This document shows, in pieces, positions 23,622-31,252 of a DNA stretch of 35,156 nt. Position 1 is the first letter of the stretch, and each line of letters begins with the position of its first letter. Made by a program: the position numbers and the translations under genes. Source of the DNA: Candidatus Limnocylindrus primus. Lineage in GTDB: Bacteria; Chloroflexota; Limnocylindria; Limnocylindrales; Limnocylindraceae. Below the pieces are notes generated by a model, which was not told the DNA's origin, made no database searches, and worked only from the letters and a program-made list of their open reading frames with translations. The stretch covers positions 1-35,156 of the forward strand of contig QWRJ01000007.1 in assembly GCA_003670475.1 (NCBI GenBank), read 5' to 3'.

Positions 23622-24554
23622 TTAGCGGAGTCCGGCGAAGAGATCCTCTTCTGGAAGCGTTGGCTCGCTGCTCAGTCGATGCGCAAGAAGTCGATACTGT
23701 TCACGCGCTCCGAGTGCGATCTGATCCTCTTCGCTCAACAGTAAGAGAGGGCCATCTGACTTGATCTGTGTCGCGTGCGCTTGGATCGCGCGGCGCTTTG
23801 CGCCGAGCTGATCTTTGATGTTGATGCGCGTTGTGATCAGCTCATCTGGACAGGCCATCATGGCGCGCCAGGCACGCCACTTCTCTAGCTCTTCTGCCGT
23901 GACGTCTTTCGGTTCACTCCACCACGATTCAATTCCGCGCGACTCAAGGAGTGCCAGCACGGCGTCGCGCTGCGAATCGGGAATACGTACCTCATAGAGC
24001 TTCTTCGGTGACCATGCTGGCCCAGCCGCTGGTCGCCATGCTGGGTCACCTGCAACCTCCCATGCACGGCGCGCGATCTTTGCGGCGGCGATGTGATCCG
24101 GGTGGCCGTAGCCGCCGAAGTCGTCATACGTAGCGATCACGTCAGGACGTGTACTGCGAATGAGGCGCACGAGAGACTCGGTTGCTGCGTCAAGGTCGGT
24201 GGTGATGTGCTGGTGAAACGAGCGTGGATCGGCGTTCCCCTCACTCCCATCCATTCCAGAGTCGCGATAGCCGAGGTTCTCCCAGTGCGTCACGCCGAGT
24301 GCGCGCATTGCCGCGGCGATCTCACCCATGCGTGTCTCACCTAGTCGCTCGTGCTCATCTGGTGTGTCGCGCTCTGGGATGACGATCTCGCCGAGCTCAC
24401 CGCGCGTGCCAGTTACCACGATCACATCTGTCGCTTCGCCTCGGGCGGCGGAGTTCGTGGCGGCGTAGTGCGCCAGGGTGCCGCCCATGCTGATCGTCTC
24501 GTCGTCTGGGTGGGCGTGCACTGCCATGAGGAGGAGTTGCCCTGCGTCGTTCAT
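23622..24554 (-). CDS. Mca/MshB-like LmbE-family deacetylase
   Basis: A 310-residue PIG-L/LmbE-fold zinc deacetylase. The motif AHPDDETISMGG near the N-terminus and the second metal motif YGHPDHI give the zinc site; GTRGELGE and LGYRDSGM are typical of the MshB/Mca branch that processes mycothiol precursors or mycothiol conjugates. In non-actinobacteria, relatives act on bacillithiol or sugar-linked substrates, so the substrate is unsettled. TACGAT (24561-24566, minus) ends 6 nt before ATG. It converges with znuB. Confidence 0.82.
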   Translation of the reverse strand: MNDAGQLLLMAVHAHPDDETISMGGTLAHYAATNSAARGEATDVIVVTGTRGELGEIVIPERDTPDEHERLGETRMGEIAAAMRALGVTHWENLGYRDSGMDGSEGNADPRSFHQHITTDLDAATESLVRLIRSTRPDVIATYDDFGGYGHPDHIAAAKIARRAWEVAGDPAWRPAAGPAWSPKKLYEVRIPDSQRDAVLALLESRGIESWWSEPKDVTAEELEKWRAWRAMMACPDELITTRINIKDQLGAKRRAIQAHATQIKSDGPLLLLSEEDQIALGAREQYRLLAHRLSSEPTLPEEDLFAGLR

Positions 24555-24659
24555 CCCTGCATCGTACGCGTGGGCTCGGCGAGGCGCGCGGGTCGGCTAC
24601 CCTACCGCTAGAGAGAGCGCCGAGTGGGCGCGAGCGAGCGAGAGGCGCAGGAGGTCGAG

Positions 24660-25481
24660 ATGGGAGAGAAGAGCGTGCAGCGATGGGCCCTCGTGCTCGG
24701 CGCCTCGAGCGGGATTGGCGAGGCCTCGGCACGCCACGCCGCAGAGGCCGGCTACAACATCTGCGGCGTCTACCTCGGTCGCTCCCGCGGCGAGAAGCTC
24801 GATGCCGCTATTGCCGCAGTGAAGGTGACTGGCGTTGAGGCGCTCTATATCCGGGGCAACGCCGCCGATGACGAGAAGCGTGGCGAAGTGATTGCGCAGC
24901 TCTCCGAACGCTTCGCCGCCGCGCGCGCCGCTGGCGCCGCACCAGAGCTCGGCATCGTGCTGCACTCGCTCGCCTTCGGCAGCCTGCAGCCCTTCCTGCC
25001 TTCTGGCGATACGCCAACGATCACGCGCAAGCAGATGGATATGACCTCTGACGTGATGGCGCACTCACTCGTCTACTGGGTTCAGGATCTCTACACCGCT
25101 GGGCTCATCGGCGGCACCACGCGCATCTTCGCGACGTCATCTGAAGGTGCATCAAAAGCGGTCCCAATGTACGGCGCCGTCTCCGCCGCTAAGGCCGCAG
25201 TAGAGGCGCACTGTCGTCAACTCGCCATTGAGCTCGCAACACTCGTCCCTGGCGCAACGGTGACTGCGCTGCGGCCAGGTGTTGTTGACACCCCAGCGCT
25301 ACGCAAGATCCCAGGAAGTCAGGACTGGATTGACGTGGTGATGAAGAAGCATCCAGGGAAGCGACTCACCACACCTGATGATGTTGGTCGCGCAATTGTG
25401 GCGCTCTCCGCGCCAGGAATGAACTGGGTGACAGGGAATACAATTACGATTGACGGCGGTGAGCAGATCGCCGGCGGCTGA
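24660..25481 (+). CDS. Short-chain dehydrogenase, probably enoyl-ACP reductase type
   Basis: A 273-residue Rossmann-fold oxidoreductase. The cofactor loop is LGASSGIGEASA, the mid-motif is VLHSLAFG (FabI-like HSxAF rather than NNAG), and the active site is Ser...MYGAVSAAK, a Tyr-x6-Lys spacing characteristic of enoyl-ACP reductases FabI/FabL rather than the YxxxK of ordinary SDRs. The C-terminal VVDTPALRKIP then NTITIDGG also fits. It would reduce enoyl-ACP in fatty-acid elongation. ATG 24660 has GGAGG 5 nt upstream; the in-frame GTG at 24624 is less supported. TACCCT at 24598-24603 gives a leader of about 50 nt. Confidence 0.7.
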   Translation: MGEKSVQRWALVLGASSGIGEASARHAAEAGYNICGVYLGRSRGEKLDAAIAAVKVTGVEALYIRGNAADDEKRGEVIAQLSERFAAARAAGAAPELGIVLHSLAFGSLQPFLPSGDTPTITRKQMDMTSDVMAHSLVYWVQDLYTAGLIGGTTRIFATSSEGASKAVPMYGAVSAAKAAVEAHCRQLAIELATLVPGATVTALRPGVVDTPALRKIPGSQDWIDVVMKKHPGKRLTTPDDVGRAIVALSAPGMNWVTGNTITIDGGEQIAGG

Positions 25482-25797
25482 TCCAAACGACCAGCAACGG
25501 CGCGAGCACCGTTACCGCGGCGATCGGCAACGTCACCTCTGCAACGATCCCCGTGAGGCGCAACAGTGCAAGTGCCAACGCGGCAACACCAACCGCAACG
25601 CCGCGCTCTGATGGTCGTGCGCCGACGTTGAGACGCGCCGCATTCGCGACGAGCAGAATTGCTGCAACGCCAAGCCATGCCCAACCGGCAGATGGTGAAG
25701 ATGCGTCTCCAACAATAAGTGCGTAACTGATTGCTAGTGTGGCGAGTGCAGCGAGCGCCGCCTGCTCGATCGTTTTGGCGCTTACGCGAAGCGACAC
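25444..25797 (-). CDS. Small membrane protein, unknown
   Basis: A 117-residue protein with four hydrophobic segments (about residues 11-29, 37-53, 67-84, 87-107) and a basic C-terminus (ISRRRSAHRRQS). The GTG start (25795-25797) overlaps the stop of the PPOX-like gene by one base (TAGTG), so the pair is coupled. Its last 38 bases overlap the 3' end of the convergent SDR gene. No family recognised. Confidence 0.5.
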   Translation of the reverse strand: MSLRVSAKTIEQAALAALATLAISYALIVGDASSPSAGWAWLGVAAILLVANAARLNVGARPSERGVAVGVAALALALLRLTGIVAEVTLPIAAVTVLAPLLVVWISRRRSAHRRQS

Positions 25798-26471
25798 TAA
25801 ATCTTCTTCCCGATCATCTGCTCTAGAAGTTGCGATGGTGCTGCGATCACTGGCGTCTCTTCATCGGGCGTCAAACCTGTAAAGCGCGTCTCCATCTCCA
25901 GCACGCCGGCCCAGATCTTTTCGTTCGCGTCGTCGCTGTTGTCATGGACGCTGCCGTCGCGAATCTTTCCAGAGGCTTCGATGATTTTCATGCCAAGCAT
26001 CGTGGTCGCTTTTAGTTCCTGATCGTGTGAAGCGCGTAGCTCTTTTGATCGACCAGGGACAATCTTCTCAACGAAGGCATCAAGTTGTGTCACCTTCTCC
26101 GCGCCAGTGATCTCTTCGCAGATGCCGAAGAGTGTTGCGGAGCGATAGTTCATAGAGCTGTCAAAGCCACTGCGTGCCAAGACGATGCCGTCAGTCAGGT
26201 GGATTGAGACGCAGACTTCTGTTCCGACGACGCTCTTCAGGAAGCGGCTCGCCGCCGAGCCGTGCCAGTAGAGCTGATCGCCGTCGCGCCAGTGCGCCGT
26301 TGGTGTGGCGATCGGACGACCATCAAGGAGGTAGGCCACGGTGCAGGTGAGGGCGGAGTCAATGACCGGGTAGATCTCGCTGCGCTCATAAAGACCGCGC
26401 TCAGGGAGGCGGCGGACACGTGTGCGCTCGCTCGGCGGGAAGCCGTCGCTGACAGGGATCTCTCGTGGCAT
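25797..26471 (-). CDS. Pyridoxamine 5'-phosphate oxidase-like flavin-binding protein
   Basis: A 224-residue split-barrel protein of the Pyridox_ox_2 (NimA-like) group: RVRRLPERGLYERSEIYPVID, TCTVAYLLDGRPIATPTAHW, GDQLYWHGSAASRFLKS and the later RSATLFGICEEIT. Such proteins bind FMN or F420 and include stress or nitro-compound reductases; the reaction is unknown here. I start at ATG 26469-26471 (MPREIP) because TACGAT ends 6 nt before it; the longer frame reaches into tRNA-Asp. Confidence 0.8.
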   Translation of the reverse strand: MPREIPVSDGFPPSERTRVRRLPERGLYERSEIYPVIDSALTCTVAYLLDGRPIATPTAHWRDGDQLYWHGSAASRFLKSVVGTEVCVSIHLTDGIVLARSGFDSSMNYRSATLFGICEEITGAEKVTQLDAFVEKIVPGRSKELRASHDQELKATTMLGMKIIEASGKIRDGSVHDNSDDANEKIWAGVLEMETRFTGLTPDEETPVIAAPSQLLEQMIGKKI

Positions 26472-26505
26472 AGAGGGATCGTAGACGACGGAGGAAGGAG
26501 TTTCC

Positions 26506-26582
26506 TGGCGGACCCGACCGGATTCGAACCGGCGATCTCCAGCGTGACAGGCTGGCATGTTGGGCCGCTACACCACGGGTCC
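26506..26582 (-). tRNA. tRNA-Asp (anticodon GTC)
   Basis: On the minus strand the acceptor GGACCCG pairs with CGGGTCC, discriminator G, and CCA is encoded (26506-26508). The anticodon stem CCAGC/GCTGG holds the loop CTGTCAC with anticodon GTC. The T arm is GCCGG-TTCGAAT-CCGGT. TAGGCT on the minus strand at about 26598-26603 is a likely -10. Confidence 0.95.
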
Positions 26583-26625
26583 GCGACAGGACTGCGAAGC
26601 CTAGCAGAGGGGGTAGGATCCGACT

Positions 26626-27759
26626 ATGGGATATGGAGCTGACGCGGCGAAACGAGCGGGGGGCTCAGGCCGCATCGACCTACGCTCCGACACGGTCAGC
26701 CACCCCACCCCCGAGATGCGCCGGGCCATGGCGAGCGCCGAGGTGGGCGACGACGTCTTTGAGGACGACCCCACCGTCATCGAGCTAGAAGAGCGTGCCG
26801 CCGACCTGCTCGGCAAGGAGGCGGGGCTCTTCGTGGCCTCTGGAACGATGGGGAACCTGGTCAGTGTGATGGCGCATGTCCCGCGCGGCGGCGAAATCAT
26901 CACCCCCGCTGAAGGGCACATCCCGAACGACGAGGCGGCGAACTACGCCGTTGTCGCTGGCGCCGGACTTCGACCAGTGCACGAGCTGCCGAACGGCGAG
27001 ATGCCTATTGACGCCGTAGTCGACGCAATTCAAGACGCATCCGACCCGCACTCGGCGATCACAAGCCTTGTTGTTGTTGAGAACTGCCACGCGCACACCT
27101 TCAGTCGGCCGATCACCCCCGCGTACATGAAAGAACTCCGCGCAGCGCTGAAGCCCGCCGGGGTCCCGATCCATGTTGATGGGGCACGCCTCTTCAATGC
27201 CGTTGTGGCACTCAACGTGAACGTCCGCGATCTGGTCAAAGATGCGGAGAGTGCAACCTTCTGCTTGAGCAAGGGGCTCGCCGCACCGATCGGCAGCGTC
27301 GTTGTTGGGAAGAAAGATTTTATCTTTAAGGCGCGCCGCGCGCGCAAGCTACTTGGTGGCGGCATGCGCCAGGTCGGCATCCTTGCCGCGGCGGGACTCG
27401 TTGCGCTTTCAGATGGCCCTGAGGGGACCGTCAAGCGACTCACCGAAGATCACGTCAATGCGCGCGTACTCGCCGAAGCACTCACCAGCATGAAGGGCGT
27501 CATCTCACCCGGACACAATGCGCAACCTGAGGGTGATCGCCTTGATCCGAACCGCGTCGTCACGAACTTTGTCATCTTCAAGATTGAGGGCGGCCTGAAG
27601 CGGCGCCAGAAGTTTCTTGATGAACTTGAGAAGCGTGGCGTGCTGATGGTTGCCTACACACACGGTCAGATTCGCGCCGTTACGCATTACGGTGTTGATG
27701 AGGCGAATATCCAGCAGGTGATCAAGGCGTCATCCGAAGCGCTCGCCGCCTCCGCATAG
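26626..27759 (+). CDS. Low-specificity L-threonine aldolase
   Basis: A 377-residue PLP enzyme of the beta-eliminating lyase/threonine aldolase family that cleaves threonine or allo-threonine to glycine and acetaldehyde. Features: [50 protein letters not shown] and the PLP lysine in [12 protein letters not shown]. Glycine from this reaction can feed the one-carbon pool. TAGGAT (26614-26619) ends 6 nt before ATG. The N-terminus is about 15 residues longer than usual. Family length fits. Confidence 0.88.
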   Translation: MGYGADAAKRAGGSGRIDLRSDTVSHPTPEMRRAMASAEVGDDVFEDDPTVIELEERAADLLGKEAGLFVASGTMGNLVSVMAHVPRGGEIITPAEGHIPNDEAANYAVVAGAGLRPVHELPNGEMPIDAVVDAIQDASDPHSAITSLVVVENCHAHTFSRPITPAYMKELRAALKPAGVPIHVDGARLFNAVVALNVNVRDLVKDAESATFCLSKGLAAPIGSVVVGKKDFIFKARRARKLLGGGMRQVGILAAAGLVALSDGPEGTVKRLTEDHVNARVLAEALTSMKGVISPGHNAQPEGDRLDPNRVVTNFVIFKIEGGLKRRQKFLDELEKRGVLMVAYTHGQIRAVTHYGVDEANIQQVIKASSEALAASA

Positions 27760-27776
27760 CGCAGGGGCGCTGATAT

Positions 27777-28490
27777 ATGCGCATTGTTCCCTCCATTGAT
27801 CTTGACGGCGGACGATCGCGCATTGTTTTCTGGCCAGGAGCTGCGACCGGTGTTGGTGTGCCAACGGATCAGCCGGCGCGCGTTGCGCGGCACTTTGTTG
27901 ATCGCGGCGCAACGCTGATTCACCTCGTTGATTTTGACGGCGCGCGGGCGGGCGCGCCGCAGAACCTTGAGGCGATCGGTGCGGTGGCGGGACTCGTTGC
28001 AACACCACTTCAGGTTGCGGGCGGCATGGAGTCGCCCGAGGCAATCAAGATCGCGTTCGCCACAGGTGCAACACGCGTCGTTGTTGGAGCGGCCCTCCTG
28101 GACGAGCCAGAGCTCCTCGCCGCCTGCGCCGTCGCCGCGGGTGACTGGCTCGCCGTTGGCCTCGATCCACGCCCAGATCGCCTCGCCGACTTCCCCTGGA
28201 AGCGCGCCTCCCGCCCCACCATTGACGATCTCCTCCAGCAGCTCAGCGCCGCTGGGATTCAGCGAATCGTGCTGAGCCACGGCGGTAACGCGAGCGAGGC
28301 GAGCGCATTCGCGCAGCTCGCGCAGCGCTACCCCTCAATGGAGCTCAGCGTTGCTGGTGGCGTCACTGATCTTGATGGCGTGCGGCGACTCCGCGATGCG
28401 GGCGTGAGTTCTCTCATTCTCGGTGAGGCGCTCCTCTCCGGTGCGATCGACTTTGAAGAGGCGCAGGCGCTCGCCGCGCAGACGCAGTAA
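27777..28490 (+). CDS. HisA-like (beta/alpha)8 barrel, second catalytic Asp not seen
   Basis: A 237-residue barrel related to HisA (ProFAR isomerase of histidine synthesis). It has the first catalytic Asp in VPSIDLDGG, the strand-2 motif HLVDFDGARAG, the phosphate loops LQVAGGM, RVVVGAALL and LSVAGGV, and LILGEALL. At the position of the second catalytic Asp (TDISRDGT in typical HisA) it reads VLSHGGNAS, so general acid-base chemistry is doubtful or relocated. No other his biosynthesis gene adjoins it. It follows the aldolase by 17 nt, probably in one transcript; CAGGGG about 11 nt before ATG may be a weak ribosome site. Confidence 0.65.
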   Translation: MRIVPSIDLDGGRSRIVFWPGAATGVGVPTDQPARVARHFVDRGATLIHLVDFDGARAGAPQNLEAIGAVAGLVATPLQVAGGMESPEAIKIAFATGATRVVVGAALLDEPELLAACAVAAGDWLAVGLDPRPDRLADFPWKRASRPTIDDLLQQLSAAGIQRIVLSHGGNASEASAFAQLAQRYPSMELSVAGGVTDLDGVRRLRDAGVSSLILGEALLSGAIDFEEAQALAAQTQ

Positions 28491-28506
28491 CGCGTAGTAT
28501 TCCCAG

Positions 28507-29148
28507 ATGAGAAAGTTGCCACTGACTTGGGCGCTTGTCGTTGCAGCGGCGCTACTCCTCGCCGCCTGCGGCTCCAGCACTACGGGTGAGTCGCCAGCCA
28601 GAAACGCAAACGGATGTCCAACGTCACAACCCGCAGCGCTTGCAGCGGGCGAGAAGCGTCAGATTGTCATGACTACCTCCATGGGAGAGATCACACTCCT
28701 CGTTGAGGCGGACCTCTCACCGATTGCGGTTGGCAACTTTGTGGCACTCGCTGAGTGTGGCTTCTACGACAACGTCATCTTCCACCGCATCGCCTACATG
28801 CAGGACGGCATCCCGTTCGTTATTCAGGGCGGCGATCCAACAGGTACAGGGACGGGCGGCCCTGGCTACAAGATCAAGGACGAACCAGTGGTCGGCGAAT
28901 ACGCGCGCGGCGTCCTTGCTATGGCGCGCAGTGCGGCACCAGATTCGCAGGGGAGCCAATTCTTCATCGTCTTGGACGACGGGGCGCAGCCACCACTCGA
29001 GAGTGCGCGAACGTACGCGATCCTTGGTCAGGTCACTGCGGGGATGGACGTCGTCGATGCGATCGCGGGCGTCGAGCGCGACGCGGAGGACCGCCCGGTC
29101 GTCCCTGTCACGATTCTCAGCACCACGGTGAGCACCTCCGCGCCATAA
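28507..29148 (+). CDS. Cyclophilin-type peptidyl-prolyl isomerase lipoprotein
   Basis: A 213-residue secreted isomerase: signal peptide with lipobox LLAAC (Cys21), a low-complexity linker, then a cyclophilin domain with FVALAECGFYDNVIFHRI, PFVIQGGDPTGTGTGGPGY, RGVLAMARS, GSQFFIVL and a C-terminal YAILGQVTAGMDVVD. Catalytic Arg (FHR) and the GGDPTG loop are kept. It assists folding of exported proteins outside the membrane. TAGTAT (28495-28500) ends 6 nt before ATG. Confidence 0.9.
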   Translation: MRKLPLTWALVVAAALLLAACGSSTTGESPARNANGCPTSQPAALAAGEKRQIVMTTSMGEITLLVEADLSPIAVGNFVALAECGFYDNVIFHRIAYMQDGIPFVIQGGDPTGTGTGGPGYKIKDEPVVGEYARGVLAMARSAAPDSQGSQFFIVLDDGAQPPLESARTYAILGQVTAGMDVVDAIAGVERDAEDRPVVPVTILSTTVSTSAP

Positions 29149-29162
29149 GCGACGCGGGCGGG

Positions 29163-29228
29163 TAGACTCTCACGACGCGCCAGTAGAAGCTGGCAAGAGG
29201 CGGCATTTGCCGCAGAAGTGAGGAGAGC
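29163..29228 (+). promoter_or_regulatory. Promoter and structured leader of the cytosolic cyclophilin gene
   Basis: TAGACT (29163-29168) is a -10 followed by a leader of about 50 nt with two small hairpins, GCCAG/CTGGC (29179-29194) and GCGGC-attt-GCCGC (29200-29213), and the ribosome site AGGAGA. The leader contrasts with the leaderless neighbours. Confidence 0.5.
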
Positions 29229-29681
29229 ATGGCGACCGCAGTCATTGAGACCACCCTTGGGACGATCGAATTTGAACTCCTAGATGACGATGCGCCGAAG
29301 ACGGCGGAGAACTTCGTCACGCTCGCAAACAAGGGCTTCTACACCGGCGTGATCTTCCATCGCGTGGTGCCAGGTTTCGTGATCCAGGGGGGTGACCCAA
29401 CAGGAACAGGATCAGGTGGACCTGGCTATAAGTTTGCCGATGAGCCGATCACGATGGGCTACGCGCGTGGGACGGTTGCGATGGCGAACGCTGGGCCGAA
29501 CACTAACGGAAGCCAATTCTTCATCTGCCTCGCCGACCTGCCGCAGCTTCCGCCGAACTACACAATCTTCGGCCAGGTCGTCTCAGGGTTGAGCGTGGTC
29601 GATGCGATTGCCGCCGCCCCGTGTGGCCCTGGCGACCGGCCTGTTGAACCTGTAACAATGAAGTCGGTCAGCATCCGCTAA
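29229..29681 (+). CDS. Cytoplasmic cyclophilin-type peptidyl-prolyl isomerase
   Basis: A 150-residue cyclophilin without signal peptide. It shows FVTLANKGFYTGVIFHRVV, FVIQGGDPTGTGSGGPGY, RGTVAMANAGPNTNGSQFFI and YTIFGQVVSGLSVVD, with the catalytic Arg in FHRV and the loop GGDPTG intact. It is close in sequence to the lipoprotein cyclophilin just upstream, so the pair looks like a tandem duplication with one copy exported and one retained in the cytosol. Confidence 0.93.
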   Translation: MATAVIETTLGTIEFELLDDDAPKTAENFVTLANKGFYTGVIFHRVVPGFVIQGGDPTGTGSGGPGYKFADEPITMGYARGTVAMANAGPNTNGSQFFICLADLPQLPPNYTIFGQVVSGLSVVDAIAAAPCGPGDRPVEPVTMKSVSIR

Positions 29682-29727
29682 CCCCCACCCGCCGCGCTGG
29701 ACGAGCGCGCACGGGAAAAATAGGGGG

Positions 29728-29756
29728 TTGGAATTGGCCCTTCGGCGCGGTATCCT
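29728..29756 (+). promoter_or_regulatory. Promoter of the candidate small RNA
   Basis: TTGGAA (29728-29733), a 17-bp spacer and TATCCT (29751-29756): one of the better-matched -35/-10 pairs in the window. The predicted transcription start is near 29763. No open reading frame follows. Confidence 0.65.
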
Positions 29757-29762
29757 AAGCGC

Positions 29763-29922
29763 AGCTGTTCTTGTTCGAAGGCCATGGGTAGGTGGGTTAG
29801 GGTAGTCGCTTTAGGCGACGTGATAGATGCTCTTCGGGCGTAGCTGCGGAACTGACTTGTTCGTTCTAAAAGCGGACCGGCTTCAGGTGGCTCCCTTCAC
29901 GGGGAGTCACCTGATTTATTTT
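29763..29922 (+). ncRNA. Candidate small noncoding RNA of about 160 nt, family not recognised
   Basis: The stretch has its own promoter and terminator and no convincing ORF. Foldable parts are CGCAGCT near the start (29760-29766) with AGCTGCG (29842-29848), GTCGC-tttag-GCGAC (29805-29819), and GCTC-ttc-GGGC (29829-29839). The octamer CTTGTTCG occurs twice (29770-29777, 29866-29873) in apparently unpaired positions. Size is in the range of 6S RNA, but I could not draw the 6S open-bubble rod; SRP, tmRNA and RNase P signatures are absent. Confidence 0.55.
29884..29922 (+). terminator. Rho-independent terminator of the candidate small RNA
   Basis: CAGGTGGCTCCC (29884-29895) pairs with GGGAGTCACCTG (29902-29913) in a 12-bp stem including one G-T pair, followed by ATTTATTTT. 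Confidence 0.85.
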
Positions 29923-29953
29923 CATCACGTATTCCCGCTATTCTGCCCCTCTC

Positions 29954-30030
29954 GCGCTCGTAGCTCAGTGGATTAGAGTGTCTCCCTCCGAAGGAGAAGG
30001 TCGCAGGTTCGAATCCTGTCGGGCGCACCA
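29954..30030 (+). tRNA. tRNA-Arg (anticodon CCG)
   Basis: Acceptor GCGCTCG pairs with CGGGCGC (one T-G wobble), discriminator A, CCA encoded at 30028-30030. The anticodon stem TCTCC/GGAGA holds CTCCGAA, anticodon CCG. T arm GCAGG-TTCGAAT-CCTGT. TATTCT (29939-29944) upstream is a likely -10. Confidence 0.95.
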
Positions 30031-30082
30031 TCCCCCGCCGAACGATACGCGCCTCCCTGCCGTCAAGCCCTAGAATCGGCGC

Positions 30083-30574
30083 ATGGCTGACCCACGGTTA
30101 AAGAGCGTCCCACCGCTTAGGCGGCCACTCCTTCTCCTGGCGTGCCTCGTCACGCTCGTCGCGCTCGCCGTTGGCTTCAGTGGAACTGATGAGCGACTCC
30201 TCTTGGCGCCAGCCGCCGTTGCACTCGTCTGGGCGGCCGCTTACCGCGCGCAGCCGAACGAGAGCGTTCGCGAACTTCGTGGCACCTCAGCTGGCGTTGT
30301 TGTGGTCCGACGACCTCCGCCATCCGGACCACGCCGCAGGACAGAGATGCCGCCAACTCCATCTGAATACGCACCCTCCGCCGCAGTTGCGCAGGCTCGC
30401 GCCAAGTCAAAAGACGGGAAGCCGCTCATCAAGCGCGTGCAGTACGGACTCCCTGATCGACCGGCGGCACCTGTCAGCAACGAGAAGAGCGAGAAGGACG
30501 AGAAGAAGCCAAAAGGGAAGCGCCGCAAAGCGAAGGGTGGCGGAGAGGGCGGAAAGCCGACGCTCGGACTCTAG
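30083..30574 (+). CDS. Two-helix membrane protein with lysine-rich tail
   Basis: A 163-residue protein with two hydrophobic segments (about residues 15-32 and 38-54), a Pro/Arg-rich middle (residues 75-95) and a strongly basic C-terminal tail (residues 130-160, alternating Lys/Glu then KGKRRKAKGG). The basic tail on the cytoplasmic side could contact nucleic acid or ribosomes, which is a guess. TAGAAT (30071-30076) ends 6 nt before ATG. No family recognised. Confidence 0.6.
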   Translation: MADPRLKSVPPLRRPLLLLACLVTLVALAVGFSGTDERLLLAPAAVALVWAAAYRAQPNESVRELRGTSAGVVVVRRPPPSGPRRRTEMPPTPSEYAPSAAVAQARAKSKDGKPLIKRVQYGLPDRPAAPVSNEKSEKDEKKPKGKRRKAKGGGEGGKPTLGL

Positions 30575-30592
30575 GTTCTTCGCGCTCGTTCG

Positions 30593-31252
30593 TTATGGTG
30601 CAATACGCACATCAACGGTTGGCGGGTTGGCTCGATTACTGCATCCGGCAGAACGCCACGACGAAGTGATGCTCGACTTCTCAGCAGAATCCACGCTGAG
30701 CCCCCAGCGCAACTTCACTCCAACCCAACCAACAAGGTAGGTGCAGACAGCAGCGCGGTACAACGGGATCCAGCTTGATGGATCTCGATCACTTTTTGAC
30801 ATGTTGACGTTGTCCGTTACCGCGCGGAGCGCCCAAGAGACACCAATATCGTTTGCGAATGCAAGCCTTCGAGTGGAGGACCAAGCGTGCGCGCCAGACT
30901 TCCACGCCTCACTTAGCGCAACGACATGATCAATATCTACATCCGACGCATTGGTCCATGTCACGTTGTCGTAGAGGCTCAGCCACTTACCAGTGCGCAC
31001 CGTGCGATAACTGATTGTCACGTTCACTGTTGATTCAGTGATGAGCACCTCGGCGCGTGTATCAAAACCGTCTCCATCGGCGTCAATCCAGCCGCCAAAC
31101 TTTGAACGAGCGTATCCGCTCGTATGCTCCGCCTGCACCTTGAGCCGGTCCAGCGCCGTGGTCATGGAGATCCGCGCGGTTGGAAGCGCGGCGAACGCTG
31201 GGGTGATCGCTGTGACGAGCGAGAGGAACATGGCAAGGAAGATTGGCGTCAT
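30593..31252 (-). CDS. Secreted HNH-type nuclease-like protein (DUF1524-like)
   Basis: A 219-residue protein with a signal peptide (cut near AFAALP) and a domain resembling secreted HNH/DUF1524 proteins of Actinobacteria: GYARSKFGGWIDADGDGFDTRAEVL region, then the catalytic-type DIDHVVALSEAW, LAFANDIG and a Asn/Lys-Ser-Asp segment NMSKSDRDPSSW. Two cysteines near the C-terminus (AAVCTYL, SAGCSN) may form a disulfide. It probably degrades external nucleic acid. By eye its GC content is lower than that of its neighbours, hinting at transfer. It starts in a 4-bp overlap (ATGA) with the thioesterase stop. Confidence 0.75.
   Translation of the reverse strand: MTPIFLAMFLSLVTAITPAFAALPTARISMTTALDRLKVQAEHTSGYARSKFGGWIDADGDGFDTRAEVLITESTVNVTISYRTVRTGKWLSLYDNVTWTNASDVDIDHVVALSEAWKSGAHAWSSTRRLAFANDIGVSWALRAVTDNVNMSKSDRDPSSWIPLYRAAVCTYLVGWVGVKLRWGLSVDSAEKSSITSSWRSAGCSNRANPPTVDVRIAP

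Noticed and set aside
24624-24659. GTG start for the SDR gene
   Set aside because: The 12 extra residues lack similarity and ATG 24660 has a well-placed GGAGG.
29763-29922. Identification of the small RNA as 6S RNA
   Set aside because: Length fits, but I could not form the long rod with a central bubble; left as unassigned.
30593-31252. Restriction-modification or homing endonuclease role for the HNH-like gene
   Set aside because: It has a signal peptide and no methylase, specificity subunit or intron context.
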